DNA of 50,253 nucleotides, from the IMG/VR virus record IMGVR_UViG_3300022209_000002, positions 1 to 50,253 of that record. The stretch is one strand, 5' to 3'. The DNA is from a virus. This document shows positions 31,528 through 39,613 of the stretch, piece after piece. The notes below the pieces were generated by a model, which saw nothing but the letters and a program-made list of their open reading frames with translations, was not told the origin of the DNA and did not search any database. Position numbers and translations under genes: made by a program. Position 1 is the stretch's first letter. The number at the start of each line of letters is the position of its first letter.

Positions 31528-31929
31528 ATGGACCCCAAACCTGGAGCTGCACCGGTGCTGGCCTGTGGCTGCGTTGGCCATTGCGGCGGGCACACCGAAC
31601 AGGGGCCAGCGGAGCCGGACCCCACGGCGAAGATCCGCGATGCTGAGGCAGATCAGCGGCCATACTTCGAGTTTCACAAGCAATTCAGGGCGCCTCCAGA
31701 GCCGATCGACAAGAGCGATTGGACCCACATCGTCAAAACGGACAACTGGAAGCACCGGGCGGCGAACATGCGGTGCCAGACGTGCATGTTCTACGTGCCC
31801 AAGGTGACGCCGAGCCCGCGCACGGCCGTCGGGCGCTGCCGCGAGCGGAGCCCGACGCTCAAGGGCTGGCCGGCTGTGTTCCCGACGGACTGGTGCGGCG
31901 CGCACAAGCTCGATGAGGCCAAGCTCTGA
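31528..31929 (+). CDS. Cys-rich zinc-binding protein
   Basis: 133 residues from ATG 31528 with AAGGAG upstream; GTG 31522 in a GTGA overlap is the alternative. Two zinc-type parts: CGCVGHCGGH at the start, and at the end MRCQTCMFYVPK, GRCRERSPT and PTDWCGAHK, a pattern seen in many phage proteins of unknown function. A middle helix separates them. Confidence 0.66.
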   Translation: MDPKPGAAPVLACGCVGHCGGHTEQGPAEPDPTAKIRDAEADQRPYFEFHKQFRAPPEPIDKSDWTHIVKTDNWKHRAANMRCQTCMFYVPKVTPSPRTAVGRCRERSPTLKGWPAVFPTDWCGAHKLDEAKL

Positions 31930-31967
31930 GAGCCGACCCAATCCGCGATCTGCGGTTCGAGGGGTTC

Positions 31968-32258
31968 GTGAAGGCGACGTTCGGCTGCGTCGCCACGGGG
32001 CCAGCGTGCACAGGCTCGCGCGAGTTCAGCCACCTCGATCACGCGGGCATGGGTAGCAAGCGGGTGCCATCCTACCGGAACGGGGTCGTGAAGTGTACCG
32101 GACACCATCACGAGTATCACCAGCACGGCCGCGAGGCGTTTGAGGAGCGGTTTCACGTGAAACTGTCGGCGGTGGCCGACTGGCTGGCCAGGGAGTTCGA
32201 TGGCGACTTCCTGCTCATGGCCGAAGAGCCACCGATCGGCGTCTGGAGATTGCGATGA
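31968..32258 (+). CDS. HNH-like nuclease/DUF968-type protein
   Basis: 96 residues if started at GTG 31968. The in-frame reading upstream (RADPIRDLRFEGF) continues the family's usual start and is open back to a CTG at 31926 that overlaps the previous stop as CTGA, so the real protein may be 110 residues with a rare CTG start. Family signs are CVATGPAC, FSHLDHAGMGSK, and CTGHHHEYHQHG, the Cys/His set of a beta-beta-alpha-metal fold as in DUF968 recombination nucleases. It may cut branched DNA or defend against other phages. Confidence 0.68.
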   Translation: MKATFGCVATGPACTGSREFSHLDHAGMGSKRVPSYRNGVVKCTGHHHEYHQHGREAFEERFHVKLSAVADWLAREFDGDFLLMAEEPPIGVWRLR

Positions 32259-32773
32259 ATTGGCCAGAGACCCTGCGATTGGAACCGAGCGCCAAACTGG
32301 CGCTCGAGGACGTGGTGAACAGCAATCCGTTCCTCGGTAACTGGATCGAGGGCGAGGCATACGCGAACAACCACCAAGCGCGCGAGATGGGGCGTATCTT
32401 GATCGAGGCGTTCCATCCGGAGATTCAGCACGCCCGGATTGCCTACCTGTTCCGGGAACGGATGCAGACCAAGGGGACGGTCGTGCATGCGAAGGCGAAG
32501 CGGGCCGGTGCGCAGTTGAAACACCTGGCCGACATCGATTTCGTGCTCGAGTTCAACTGGACGGCCTGGCGTGGGCTGGATACGGTGGCTCGAGCGGCGC
32601 TCGTCGACCACGAGCTCACGCATTGCAGCCGGAACGACGACGAAGAGTTCTGCACGGTGCCCCACGACATCGAGGAGTTCCATACGATCGTGGCCCGCTG
32701 GGGACTCTGGAACCGCGATGTCAAGACGTTCTCTGACGTGCTGCATCGCCAGCTGGAGCTGTTGCCGGCGTAA
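32255..32773 (+). CDS. Phage metallopeptidase-like protein
   Basis: 172 residues, start in an ATGA overlap. It has the zinc motif HELTH at about residues 125-129 (LVDHELTHC) and the family sequence FHPEIQHARIAYLFRER, then AKAKRAGAQLKHLADIDFVL and PHDIEEFHTIVARWG. This fits the phage metallopeptidase domain found in many tailed phages. The substrate is unknown. Confidence 0.75.
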   Translation: MNWPETLRLEPSAKLALEDVVNSNPFLGNWIEGEAYANNHQAREMGRILIEAFHPEIQHARIAYLFRERMQTKGTVVHAKAKRAGAQLKHLADIDFVLEFNWTAWRGLDTVARAALVDHELTHCSRNDDEEFCTVPHDIEEFHTIVARWGLWNRDVKTFSDVLHRQLELLPA

Positions 32774-32778
32774 GGGCT

Positions 32779-33180
32779 ATGACTACCCGGCGTGAAGTCG
32801 TTGGGGCGCTCCTAGCGCTGTTTGGGGGCGTCCTGCTGCCTGAACCCGTGCGCGATCTGATTCGCGTAGCGCGCCCTGCGGGGATGTGGGGCACCGCGAT
32901 CTTTCCCGGCGATCAGTTCACCATCACGGCACAGCAGTATTTCGAGTTCTCCGTGTTGAAGCCATCATCGGCGGGTATCATCTCGCGGATCGAGACCGAC
33001 TTCTTGCCTAATCCGGCCGGACCGGAGATCGTTACGTTGAAAGCCACCAAGGCTGAGATTGAAGCCCTGGAACGCATGGTGATCCCCGAGCGTGAGTTCT
33101 TGGCGAGGCTCGAGGCGCGACCGTTCGTGTGGGACGATGATCCCCACCCAATCTGGAAGGGGTCTCATGGCAAAGTCTGA
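32779..33180 (+). CDS. Protein with signal-like start, unknown
   Basis: 133 residues. The start TTRREVVGALLALFGGVLLP has twin Arg then a hydrophobic run, like a Tat-type or a signal-anchor sequence. The rest is soluble, mixed strand and helix, acidic near the end. No family recognised. Two GG-containing blocks after the signal do not match known lysis proteins. Confidence 0.6.
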   Translation: MTTRREVVGALLALFGGVLLPEPVRDLIRVARPAGMWGTAIFPGDQFTITAQQYFEFSVLKPSSAGIISRIETDFLPNPAGPEIVTLKATKAEIEALERMVIPEREFLARLEARPFVWDDDPHPIWKGSHGKV

Positions 33181-33484
33181 GCACTCCCGGGATATGATCA
33201 ATGCGGCGCGACTGACCCGCACCCTTCGGGACAAGCAAGCCGTCGCGGAGGTGGTGGGCGAGAGCACGTTCCATTTGAGTCCTACACAGGGCGCGGAGGT
33301 TATTCGGGGGCTTGGGCTGGGGTTCACCCGGGCGATGTGGGTCTTGGGTCGCGTCCGTGTCACACTGGCGAAGGCTGACCATGCCTGTCCAACCTGTGAC
33401 AAACTGACGGGCGCGCTGGACGATGAGCTCAACCATCACGATCTCCTCACGTTCTTCAAGGATCTGGAGCGGTTTGGGGTATGA
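33167..33484 (+). CDS. Small protein with CxxC motif, unknown
   Basis: 105 residues from ATG 33167 (AAGGGG upstream), overlapping the previous gene by 14 bases. A helical start (SRDMINAARLTRTLRDKQAV), a Gly-rich middle and CPTCDKLTGALDDELNHHD near the end; a zinc site from two Cys and two His is possible. It is about 1 kb before terL, so it is one of several candidates for a small terminase or its helper. Confidence 0.58.
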   Translation: MAKSEHSRDMINAARLTRTLRDKQAVAEVVGESTFHLSPTQGAEVIRGLGLGFTRAMWVLGRVRVTLAKADHACPTCDKLTGALDDELNHHDLLTFFKDLERFGV

Positions 33485-33487
33485 GCG

Positions 33488-34192
33488 GTGATTAACCCGT
33501 ACAAGGAGGCGGCGCCGTGGGCACGACTCGCGCTCCTCGTTACGCTTGGGGCGGCTCTCCTCTACGGCCTCGGTCGCTGGGACCAGGCCATCTCCGATCG
33601 CGCTCGGCAGCTCGAGGACGACACCCGGGCCGCATTGCGCCTGACCCAGCTGCTTCGGGCTCAGCGCGACTCGTTGCGCGCGATCGAGGATTCGCTCGTC
33701 GCGGTTGATTCGGCGCTTGCGGTACAGGAGAGGCGTGCAACTGTCGCTCTTCGAGAGCTGGCGGCACTGGATCGTCGCGAAATGGACAGCGTGGCGGCGG
33801 CCTCCGTGGCGAGTCTGTTGCCAGCATTGCGGCTCCGACCGTTCATCAGCGGGGCAGACACGCTCTATGCTACGGACGAAACAGGGGTTCGTGTTCTGGC
33901 CGGTCGGCTGCTGCGTCTGGATCAGGTGGAGCGAGAGTTGGCCCAAACTCGAGTGGTGGCTACTACCCGCACCCAACGCATCGCGACGTTGGAGCTCGCC
34001 TTGGGGGCCGCTCAGCTGCGCGCAGATACGGCCGAGGCGCGGGTGAGGGTGTTGGAGCCGTTACTCGAGCGGTGGCAAGCGCAACGTGAATGTCGTATCC
34101 TCTGGCTCGTGCCCTGCCCGTCCCGGACAATGGCGTTCGTGCTTGGGGCTGGTGTGGGCGTGGCGGGCACCCTGGCCCTTGGAGGTCTCTGA
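33488..34192 (+). CDS. Coiled-coil membrane protein, spanin-like
   Basis: 234 residues from GTG 33488. An N-terminal membrane segment (residues about 13-28) is followed by a long coiled coil (30-200) and a second hydrophobic stretch at the end (TMAFVLGAGVGVAGTLALGG). A membrane anchor plus periplasmic coil is the design of inner-membrane spanins, but two anchors would be unusual. The following gene is a two-pass membrane protein, so this could be a second lysis-type cassette. Confidence 0.6.
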   Translation: MINPYKEAAPWARLALLVTLGAALLYGLGRWDQAISDRARQLEDDTRAALRLTQLLRAQRDSLRAIEDSLVAVDSALAVQERRATVALRELAALDRREMDSVAAASVASLLPALRLRPFISGADTLYATDETGVRVLAGRLLRLDQVERELAQTRVVATTRTQRIATLELALGAAQLRADTAEARVRVLEPLLERWQAQRECRILWLVPCPSRTMAFVLGAGVGVAGTLALGGL

Positions 34193-34461
34193 TGCTGGAA
34201 CACAACGGCGAAACCATTCGTGGCGGGCGGGTGATCCGGACGGTGTTGGCGATCTTCCTAATCCTCGTTTCAGCGGCCATGCTGATCGTGAAGTTCGTGG
34301 TCATTCCGCTCAAGACAAGCGCGATGCCGTCGATCGAGCTCACCGAGTCGATCTTCCATCTGCTCGTGATTGTCGTCGCGGTGGTTGTCTATGACCATCG
34401 GACCGGCAAGGCGCTATTCGCGGGACTCGGCAACCTCAAATTGCCGTTTGGCGGCAAGTAG
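34192..34461 (+). CDS. Two-pass membrane protein, holin-like
   Basis: 89 residues, TGATG start with GGAGG at 34181. Membrane segments at about residues 15-38 (LAIFLILVSAAMLIVKFVVI) and 52-67 (FHLLVIVVAVVVY), charged loop and end. Size and topology suit a class II holin, next to a spanin-like protein. It is directly followed by terL. Function is inferred. Confidence 0.6.
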   Translation: MLEHNGETIRGGRVIRTVLAIFLILVSAAMLIVKFVVIPLKTSAMPSIELTESIFHLLVIVVAVVVYDHRTGKALFAGLGNLKLPFGGK

Positions 34462-35988
34462 TTGAAGATCCGGCTCGAGGAGGGGCAGCGCCTCCTCTGG
34501 AAACCGATCTCCAAACGCCAAGTCGAGCTACTGCGGTCCACCGAAGATGAGGTGTTCTTCGGTGGCGCCAAGGGTGGCGCGAAGTCCGAAGCTGTTCTGA
34601 TGAAGCCGCTCAAGCAGGTCCATCTCGAGCGGTTCAAGGCACTCATCCTGCGGCAGACCTTCCCCGAAGTCCAGGAACTCATCGATCGATCGCATCGGTA
34701 CTACACCGACATGGCCGAGCGGCCGGTCTGGAACGGGTCGCTGAAACGGTGGACCTTCCCCAATCCCAATACCACGTTTGGCACGGGTGGCGGGATCATC
34801 CAATTCGGTCACTGTAAGACCAAAGAAGAGGTCAAGCTCTATCACGGGGGCGAGTGGGCACAGATCAATTACGATGAGGTCGCCGACGTGAAGGATGAGG
34901 CGGTCTGGATTGAGCTGATCGCCGAGAATCGGTGTCCAAACCCGCTCGTGCGCCGCCAGATGATTGGCACGGGCAACCCGGGGAAGCCGGGCCATCCGTG
35001 GTGTAAACGGCGCTTCATCGATCGCTGTGGCAAGCAGGGGCAAACGATCTATCGATACGACCTCAAATTGCCGAACGGCGACGTGGTGCAGCGCACGCGC
35101 CGTTTCATTCCCTCGAGAGTCACCGACAATCCGATCTACGCCAACGATCCCGTCTACATGGCCGCGCTCATGTCGCTCCCCGAAGTGCTGCGGCGCCAGC
35201 TGCTGTTCGGCGACTGGGATGCTGGCTTCGGCCTCGCGCTCGAGGAGCTCGATGAGATGGTGCACATCATCCCGAGCTTCAAGGTGCCCGCCAGTTGGAC
35301 CCAGTTCGGCGCGTTGGACTGGGGCTACCAGCACCCGTGGGTCTTTGGCCACTATGCGAGCGATGAAGACGGTCGGCTCTACAAGCTCAACACCATCCGG
35401 GGTCGGTGGATGAGCGATCGGCTGATTGCCGAACGGATCAACGACAAAGTGCCGGTCCAGGAGCTCTCCTACATTGTGGCGGGCCACGACTGCTGGGCCG
35501 AGGTCAAAGCCCGGAGCGACGACATCACGCCGTCAACTGCCGAACGGTTCCAGGCAGCCGGGATCATCCTGAGCCACGCCAACATCTCGCGCGCGCCCGG
35601 ACTCAGGAATTTCCGGGAGCAGGTCGCTTGGAAGGGAATCGACTCGGGCGGGACCGATGGCGAGCCGAATTTCTTCTGGATGGACACGCCGACCAACCGG
35701 AAAGCGTTCGAGGCGTGCGCCTCAATGGTTGTTGATCCGGACGACGCCGAAGACGCGCTCGGTGTGGATGCGAACCCTATGACGGGGGAAGGTGGGGACG
35801 ACGACTACGACGAGACCCGGTATGCGCTGGCCAGCCGGCCGCGCCGAGCGCAACCGACGTGGCAAGAGGGGGATGTACGGGCCTTTTCCAAGGCGGTCCT
35901 CGAGTACGAGATGGAGCTGGGTCGCCGCCACCGGTCTCGAGTCACCGTCCGGCGCCGTGGCGCCTACGTGTCGCTCGATGGCTACTAG
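34462..35988 (+). CDS. terL: Large terminase subunit
   Basis: 508 residues starting at TTG 34462, right after the previous stop; no better start precedes the ATPase core. It is the motor that cuts the concatemer and pumps DNA into the head. Walker A is GAKGGAKS (about residues 35-42, with Ala in place of the second-last Gly), Walker B is AQINYDE (about 133-139), followed by the coupling motif GTGNPG. The nuclease domain has GALDWGYQHPW and a late acidic cluster (DDDYDETRYAL). The Terminase_6-like layout is typical of headful-packaging phages. Confidence 0.9.
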   Translation: MKIRLEEGQRLLWKPISKRQVELLRSTEDEVFFGGAKGGAKSEAVLMKPLKQVHLERFKALILRQTFPEVQELIDRSHRYYTDMAERPVWNGSLKRWTFPNPNTTFGTGGGIIQFGHCKTKEEVKLYHGGEWAQINYDEVADVKDEAVWIELIAENRCPNPLVRRQMIGTGNPGKPGHPWCKRRFIDRCGKQGQTIYRYDLKLPNGDVVQRTRRFIPSRVTDNPIYANDPVYMAALMSLPEVLRRQLLFGDWDAGFGLALEELDEMVHIIPSFKVPASWTQFGALDWGYQHPWVFGHYASDEDGRLYKLNTIRGRWMSDRLIAERINDKVPVQELSYIVAGHDCWAEVKARSDDITPSTAERFQAAGIILSHANISRAPGLRNFREQVAWKGIDSGGTDGEPNFFWMDTPTNRKAFEACASMVVDPDDAEDALGVDANPMTGEGGDDDYDETRYALASRPRRAQPTWQEGDVRAFSKAVLEYEMELGRRHRSRVTVRRRGAYVSLDGY

Positions 35989-36006
35989 CGTGGAGGGGAG
36001 TGCTTT

Positions 36007-36222
36007 ATGCTTGAGCTTCTGGCGTTTAGTGCTATCTTCGTGGGAGCCGTTGCGATTGCCCTCGCTTTTCTTGTAGGCGGCGCCCTGCTGGCCTTTTGGG
36101 CGGTCGCACATGGTCATGTCCAAATCCAAACCTGGCAAGAAGGTTCCAGCCCACACCTCTGGACCGGTCACAATCGGCCAGTGGCTTCGGTCAGCCCCAA
36201 AACGTCCCGTCACGCGATCTGA
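36007..36222 (+). CDS. Small membrane protein
   Basis: 71 residues with GGAGGGG at about 35993. Residues 2-35 are hydrophobic (LLAFSAIFVGAVAIALAFLV). The last 35 residues overlap the next gene in another frame for about 107 bases and look less protein-like, so the functional part may be the membrane helix alone. Confidence 0.55.
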   Translation: MLELLAFSAIFVGAVAIALAFLVGGALLAFWAVAHGHVQIQTWQEGSSPHLWTGHNRPVASVSPKTSRHAI

Positions 36223-36484
36223 GTTCCTGCGGATCTGTGAGGGGCTCGAGCTGGTGACGCGCCAGGACATGATCAAAGCGCTCCAGCAGTACGAGCGGAT
36301 CCGCCGTCAGATGGCGTGGTACCGGCGCCTCTGGCGCTGGCTCAAAGCCCAGGTCGTGACTCGACAGAAGGGCATCGACGATCTGACTCCCGATCAGCGC
36401 GCCGCCTTGCAGGAACAGCTGGCCGTGGCTGCCGCACGCGAGGCCCCACCGACAACGAAGGAGACACCGCCCAATGGTACTTGA
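36116..36484 (+). CDS. Basic helical protein, unknown
   Basis: 122 residues from ATG 36116 (36110 is the alternative); the ribosome site is poor and the start lies in the preceding membrane-protein gene. A basic start (SKSKPGKKVPAHTS) leads to helices with many Arg and Gln (YERIRRQMAWYRRLWRWLK). It might act with terminase or capsid; no family recognised. Confidence 0.6.
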   Translation: MSKSKPGKKVPAHTSGPVTIGQWLRSAPKRPVTRSEFLRICEGLELVTRQDMIKALQQYERIRRQMAWYRRLWRWLKAQVVTRQKGIDDLTPDQRAALQEQLAVAAAREAPPTTKETPPNGT

Positions 36485-36839
36485 GATCGCACTCTGGATC
36501 CTGCTTGGGATCCTGGCGGGCCTGGGTCTTGCGGCGGTCCTCCATGAACGGATCCTCCGGGCCGAGCGCGCGCAATGGATGGCCTTCATCGAGCGAGGCG
36601 TGTTCGACAAAGTACCGGCGAAGTCCTACCGACCAGAGACCGCCGAGGAGCGGATCGACCAGGCGGCCAAAACGATCCAAACGCACTGGTCTCAACAGTC
36701 GGTGGCTCGCGGGGTCAGCGACCTTGCCGACACGTACCGGGCCGAGGGGCTCCCGGTGCCCAAGCGGAGCGACCTCAAACGCGAAGTCGAGCTCATGCTC
36801 AATGCCGCGGCGCAGGGCGAGGCGGCGATCGATGTCTGA
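36474..36839 (+). CDS. Small membrane-anchored protein
   Basis: 121 residues with AAGGAG at 36459 and 11 bases of overlap with the previous gene. An N-terminal membrane anchor (EIALWILLGILAGLGLAAVL) precedes a charged helical part (ETAEERIDQAAKTIQTHW). It may tether a partner to the inner face of the membrane. No family recognised. Confidence 0.62.
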   Translation: MVLEIALWILLGILAGLGLAAVLHERILRAERAQWMAFIERGVFDKVPAKSYRPETAEERIDQAAKTIQTHWSQQSVARGVSDLADTYRAEGLPVPKRSDLKREVELMLNAAAQGEAAIDV

Positions 36840-37080
36840 GTCACGAGTCGCGCCGAACGAGCCCTTCACGATCATGGAGCAGCTGGTCGCCATTCTGGTC
36901 GGTCGTGGCCACGAGTATCCGGAGATTGCCACCAGGCTGGACGTGAAGAAATCGACGATCAAGTTCCATGCGGAAAACGCCGCCGCCAAACTGCCGGGCA
37001 CCGATGCGCCACGGATGAAGTTGCAGATCTGGTGGCGTGGGGCTGGCCGGGAGATCCTCGCTCCCCCCTCGAAGCGGTAG
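36832..37080 (+). CDS. LuxR/GerE-type HTH protein
   Basis: 82 residues from ATG 36832, overlapping the previous gene by 8 bases. The middle fits a GerE helix-turn-helix: FTIMEQLVAILVGRG, EYPEIATRLDVKKSTIKFHA, then NAAAKLPG, matching the usual order E-x-x-VL-x-L-x-x-x-G, EIA-x-x-L-x-x-S-x-x-TVK-x-H, KL. Only the DNA-binding domain is present. Between terL and the fibre genes it could control late transcription or be a terminase-type DNA binder. Confidence 0.72.
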   Translation: MSESRVAPNEPFTIMEQLVAILVGRGHEYPEIATRLDVKKSTIKFHAENAAAKLPGTDAPRMKLQIWWRGAGREILAPPSKR

Positions 37081-37144
37081 CGCCCCAACTCCAGACGGTC
37101 CTAGCTTGGGGTGTTCGCCGTCCTCTTGAACCCCGGAGCGTGCC
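37081..37144 (+). other. Short gap with CCCCAA/TTGGGG inverted repeat
   Basis: 64 bases between the HTH gene and the first fibre gene. It has the arms CCCCAA and TTGGGG around a loop of about 19 bases and then a GGAG site for the next gene. The loop is long and no T-run follows, so it is a weak regulatory candidate only. Confidence 0.35.
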
Positions 37145-37930
37145 ATGTCTACCGTCCTCGACATCTTTACCAACGCCCAGCAGAAGGGCGTCCCGTCACC
37201 AGAAGGCAACCCCAAAGTCAAGAACGTCTACACGCCAACGAACGGCGTCCCGCAACGGGAAGCTGTCAACGTCCAGTACATCCCGGTCGCCCCCTGGGAT
37301 CCCATTCGACTCCGCATCCTGATCGACAAGACGGCCGTGCTCAATCTCGTGTTTCTGGATGGGATCGGTCAGGAGCTCGGACCCGGCTTGCGAGCGGTCA
37401 GTGGGCCGCTGGCGTTCACGGGCCAGCCGGGCAACACGCAAACCGTGGTCCTGAACAGCAAGACGTACACGTTCCAAACGACGCTGACTGACAGCGATGG
37501 GAACGTGCAGATCGGGGCCGACACAGCTGAGTCGATCGCGAACCTCGTGGCGGCGGTCAACCTCGAGGCAGGCGCTGGGACGAAGTACGCGCTGTCAACG
37601 ACCCTCCACCCGACCATGCTCGCCACGGGAACGGCAACCGTGTTCACCGTCTATGCGAAGTCGCTGGGGACCGGTGGCGATGCGCTCACGACGACCGAAA
37701 CGATCACCAACGCGACCGGCTTTACCGCCACGCTGGCGGGTGGGGCCGATGGCGACATCACCGTGGACGGGACGGCGATCACGGCTGATACGCCGCTCAC
37801 GGTCGACATCCCGGGAACGGAAGGCGCCTCGCCTGAGCATGTGGGCGAGCCGTGGCTCAAGGTGTACGTGACCGGTCTGGACGCCGCGGCGGTGGTCACG
37901 TACTTCGATGCGATGGGCTGGTACGGCTAA
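37145..37930 (+). CDS. Tail/fibre protein, first of a paralogous pair
   Basis: 261 residues. The middle (about 95-210) is a strand-rich domain beginning with LNSKTYTFQTTLTD and ending TATLAGGADGDITVDG, which is common in phage tail proteins. The C-terminal end (EHVGEPWLKVYVTGLDAAAV, YFDAMGWYG) matches the end of the next protein, suggesting an old tandem duplication. It lies between terL and portal, an uncommon site for fibre genes. Confidence 0.7.
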   Translation: MSTVLDIFTNAQQKGVPSPEGNPKVKNVYTPTNGVPQREAVNVQYIPVAPWDPIRLRILIDKTAVLNLVFLDGIGQELGPGLRAVSGPLAFTGQPGNTQTVVLNSKTYTFQTTLTDSDGNVQIGADTAESIANLVAAVNLEAGAGTKYALSTTLHPTMLATGTATVFTVYAKSLGTGGDALTTTETITNATGFTATLAGGADGDITVDGTAITADTPLTVDIPGTEGASPEHVGEPWLKVYVTGLDAAAVVTYFDAMGWYG

Positions 37931-38754
37931 TGCCTTCTCCTCCGGCCGTCACGCTTCCCTATCAGGGCCCGCAGCCGGGCTCCCCGTCACCCCGGGGATC
38001 GGCGCGGCCCCGTCGCGTCTATCTGCGCTGGCAGCCGCCTTTCGCGCCGAACAGGCAACAGCTCGCGTGTTTCCTGCCCGACAACGAGGTGGTGGTCCCG
38101 ATCGCACAATGGCGCGGCTTCCGGCTCCGCTTTGCGGTCCAGCGCGATTGTGTACTCCGGCTCGTGTTCTGCGATCGCTACGGGAACCCACGCACGAGCG
38201 CCAAGCAGGCGTCCACGATCTTCGATTGTGAAAACTTTTTCCAGACGCAGACCTTCACGATCAACGGAGTGGGGTACGGCTGTGTTATCAACTTGAGTGG
38301 CTGTTCGGATCGCCAGTTCATCATTATTGACAGCGACTACGGCCGATCGATTGCCGCGACCATCAATCGCGGCGATCCCGTTGATCCCCCATCTGGCTAC
38401 CGGACATGGTGCACCGGCACCGCCGCGAACCCCGATGTGTTCGCGACCCGGATTGACGCCAACACCATCCTGCTGACCGCGCACCTCTACGGCGCGGCCG
38501 GAAACGCGATTACGACGGTCACGGACCAGGGCAGTTTCTCGGAAGGCGCCACGCTTGCCGGTGGGGTCGATGGCGACAAGCTCGCGGCTGATGGGACGGT
38601 GCTCACGGGCGATCTATTCTTCACCGGCGCTGGGCAGTCGGTCTACATCTCGCCGGCTGAGCACATTGGCGAGGAGTTCATCAAGGTCGGTCTGGCTGGC
38701 ATGTCGGCAGATTGTCGGAATTGGTACTTCGATGCCTATGGGGTTGGGGCATGA
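37930..38754 (+). CDS. Tail/fibre protein, second of a paralogous pair
   Basis: 274 residues in a TAATG junction. Same plan as the gene before it: a strand-rich domain from FTINGVGYGCVINLSG to GATLAGGVDGDKLAADGT and an end EHIGEEFIKVGLAGMSADC with YFDAYGVGA. It has extra cysteines. Sequence has diverged well beyond the shared domain, so the two may bind different partners or sugars. Function as surface binder is inferred. Confidence 0.7.
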   Translation: MPSPPAVTLPYQGPQPGSPSPRGSARPRRVYLRWQPPFAPNRQQLACFLPDNEVVVPIAQWRGFRLRFAVQRDCVLRLVFCDRYGNPRTSAKQASTIFDCENFFQTQTFTINGVGYGCVINLSGCSDRQFIIIDSDYGRSIAATINRGDPVDPPSGYRTWCTGTAANPDVFATRIDANTILLTAHLYGAAGNAITTVTDQGSFSEGATLAGGVDGDKLAADGTVLTGDLFFTGAGQSVYISPAEHIGEEFIKVGLAGMSADCRNWYFDAYGVGA

Positions 38755-39602
38755 CCGATCCCCTCGGATCCGGAATCGTTGGGCTCAGTCGCTCGGCCAA
38801 GGAGCTCGACTTCGGCTGGGCGCGAGCAGGCGAGGATCAGGAGCAGTTCTACCAGCGGCTGACGCGGAACCTGCGCCAGATCGATGCGCAGCTCCAGAAC
38901 CAGTTTGCGCCCAATCCGGCGCGGTTCCTGGGACTCAAGTTCGCCTACTTCGGTGGCGTGCTCGACACGGGCGACTGGACGGTGATTCCCGACGGCGACC
39001 TCGTGTTGCCGAACAACGCCACGAGCTACGTCGAACGGTCGGACAGCGGGACGGTGCGGGCAGTCGCGGTGGGCTTCACGTATCCCGACTGGATCCCGAT
39101 GGCGCAGGTACGCACGCGCGCCGGCGAGATCAGCGACGTGCTCGATCGACGCCCGGAGCTCGGTGGTGCCCCAAGTGGGAGCGCCGGTCTGGTCACGTTC
39201 AGTCAGATTCTTGGAACGATTCTCAACGTGCAGGTACCGCTGTCAGCGGTCAGCCAGTGGCAAGCGTTTCTGACCATTCTCAGCACGCAGATCCCGGAGC
39301 CCTGGACGGTCGACACGATCAACGAGCGCACGCTCGATGCCGGTGTCACGATCGAGGGCGTGCTGCTCAAAGATGGGGAGATCGAAGTGGCGAAAAAGGC
39401 ACTACGACTCGATGATACCGGCGTGACGCCGAAGCTGCTCTATCTCGGCAAGGCAGCGCCCGGATCAGCGGAAGGGTCGGCGGTATGGGCGATCCAACGG
39501 ATCACGTTTGCCAGCGACGGTGACGCCGATGTTGAGTGGGCTGATGGGAATGGAAACGAGGATAACATTTGGACGAACCGGTTGGCTATCTCGTACAGTT
39601 AG
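38751..39602 (+). CDS. Fibre-region protein with N-terminal helix
   Basis: 283 residues, ATGA start. A helical N-terminus (EQFYQRLTRNLRQIDAQLQN) could form a trimeric coil, followed by strand-rich parts (WTVIPDGDLVLPNNATSYV, FTYPDWIPMAQV) and a beta end. Such a layout suits a short tail fibre or an adaptor. No family recognised with certainty. Confidence 0.65.
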   Translation: MTDPLGSGIVGLSRSAKELDFGWARAGEDQEQFYQRLTRNLRQIDAQLQNQFAPNPARFLGLKFAYFGGVLDTGDWTVIPDGDLVLPNNATSYVERSDSGTVRAVAVGFTYPDWIPMAQVRTRAGEISDVLDRRPELGGAPSGSAGLVTFSQILGTILNVQVPLSAVSQWQAFLTILSTQIPEPWTVDTINERTLDAGVTIEGVLLKDGEIEVAKKALRLDDTGVTPKLLYLGKAAPGSAEGSAVWAIQRITFASDGDADVEWADGNGNEDNIWTNRLAISYS

Positions 39603-39613
39603 CTAGGAGCCTC

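Noticed and set aside
33705-34046. Frame nested in the coiled-coil gene as an outer-membrane spanin (Rz1-like)
   Set aside because: It has no lipobox or signal peptide and is rich in Trp and Arg like a shadow frame.
36007-36484. Programmed frameshift joining the small membrane protein and the next gene
   Set aside because: A +1 shift would be needed and no slippery site or stall signal is seen in the overlap; two separate starts explain it.
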